A stretch of DNA of 64,000 bases, from assembly GCF_000194945.1 (NCBI RefSeq), contig NZ_GL878507.1, positions 759,963 through 823,962 on the forward strand, in the 5' to 3' direction. This DNA comes from Streptococcus sanguinis SK1 = NCTC 7863. GTDB lineage: Bacteria > Bacillota > Bacilli > Lactobacillales > Streptococcaceae. Position 1 is the first letter of the stretch; each line of letters opens with the position of its first letter. The position numbers were made by a program, and so were the translations under genes. Below the pieces are notes generated by a model that saw nothing but the letters and a program-made list of their open reading frames with translations, did no database searches and was not told where the DNA came from. Of the stretch, positions 63,996 to 64,000 are shown piece by piece.

Positions 63996-64000
63996 AAGAT

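Overview
The window looks like a piece of a chromosome from a mitis/sanguinis-group Streptococcus, most like S. sanguinis. The evidence is a pstSCAB1B2-phoU / pepN / ciaRH neighbourhood, a galKTE-galR block, a leuABCD operon, a pgdA-type deacetylase, and an antigen I/II-family LPxTG adhesin with a streptococcal signal peptide. Most genes lie on the minus strand. No rRNA, tRNA or CRISPR array was seen. The species is inferred from gene content and order only.

Layout. (1) 1-3400: three overlapping genes that combine a CarS-type CDP-lipid synthase, a rifampin-phosphotransferase-like dikinase and a CDP-alcohol phosphatidyltransferase; this looks like an undescribed lipid pathway. (2) 3630-8790: Leloir galactose genes galK-galT-galE, divergent from galR, with a readable operator/cre control region and an intergenic repeat between galK and galT. 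(3) 8807-17500: housekeeping genes (birA, GAF-dnaX, grpB, secreted nuclease, satD operon, tfoX-like), with two predicted leaderless promoters, a hidden 29-residue membrane ORF and a methyltransferase relic. (4) 17500-20900: an AT-rich island with a zinc-hook-like AAA ATPase whose P-loop can only be reached by a -1 frameshift, next to the C-terminal relic of a large serine recombinase. (5) 20920-30700: a betaine/choline ABC transporter with a MarR regulator, a Sua5-like gene, and the leu operon behind a leader-peptide attenuator. (6) 30820-35430 and 53830-58850: two related accessory loci for putative type VII (Esx/LXG) lipase-like toxins with reversed domain order. Each has two small partner proteins and four tandem immunity genes. 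(7) 35536-46500: udk, an oxidoreductase, a DEAD-box helicase, pgdA, gloA, ciaRH with a CiaX-like neighbour, and an XRE-SMR-SDR cluster. (8) 46766-53661: a large GbpC/antigen I/II-type adhesin and pepN. (9) 59010-64000: the phosphate uptake operon; pstS reaches the window edge.

How it fits together. The core genes cover sugar use, leucine synthesis, phosphate uptake and envelope stress sensing. The accessory parts serve competition (toxin/immunity arrays), probable phage or plasmid defence (the ATPase), host attachment (the adhesin) and an unusual membrane lipid. In both toxin loci the immunity genes are interleaved with dead 5-prime ends of toxin genes, a fossil record of repeated duplication and toxin loss. 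The ATPase and one toxin are each split by a -1 shift at an A-rich slippery tract; the sequence alone cannot say whether these are programmed, phase-variable or simply mutations.
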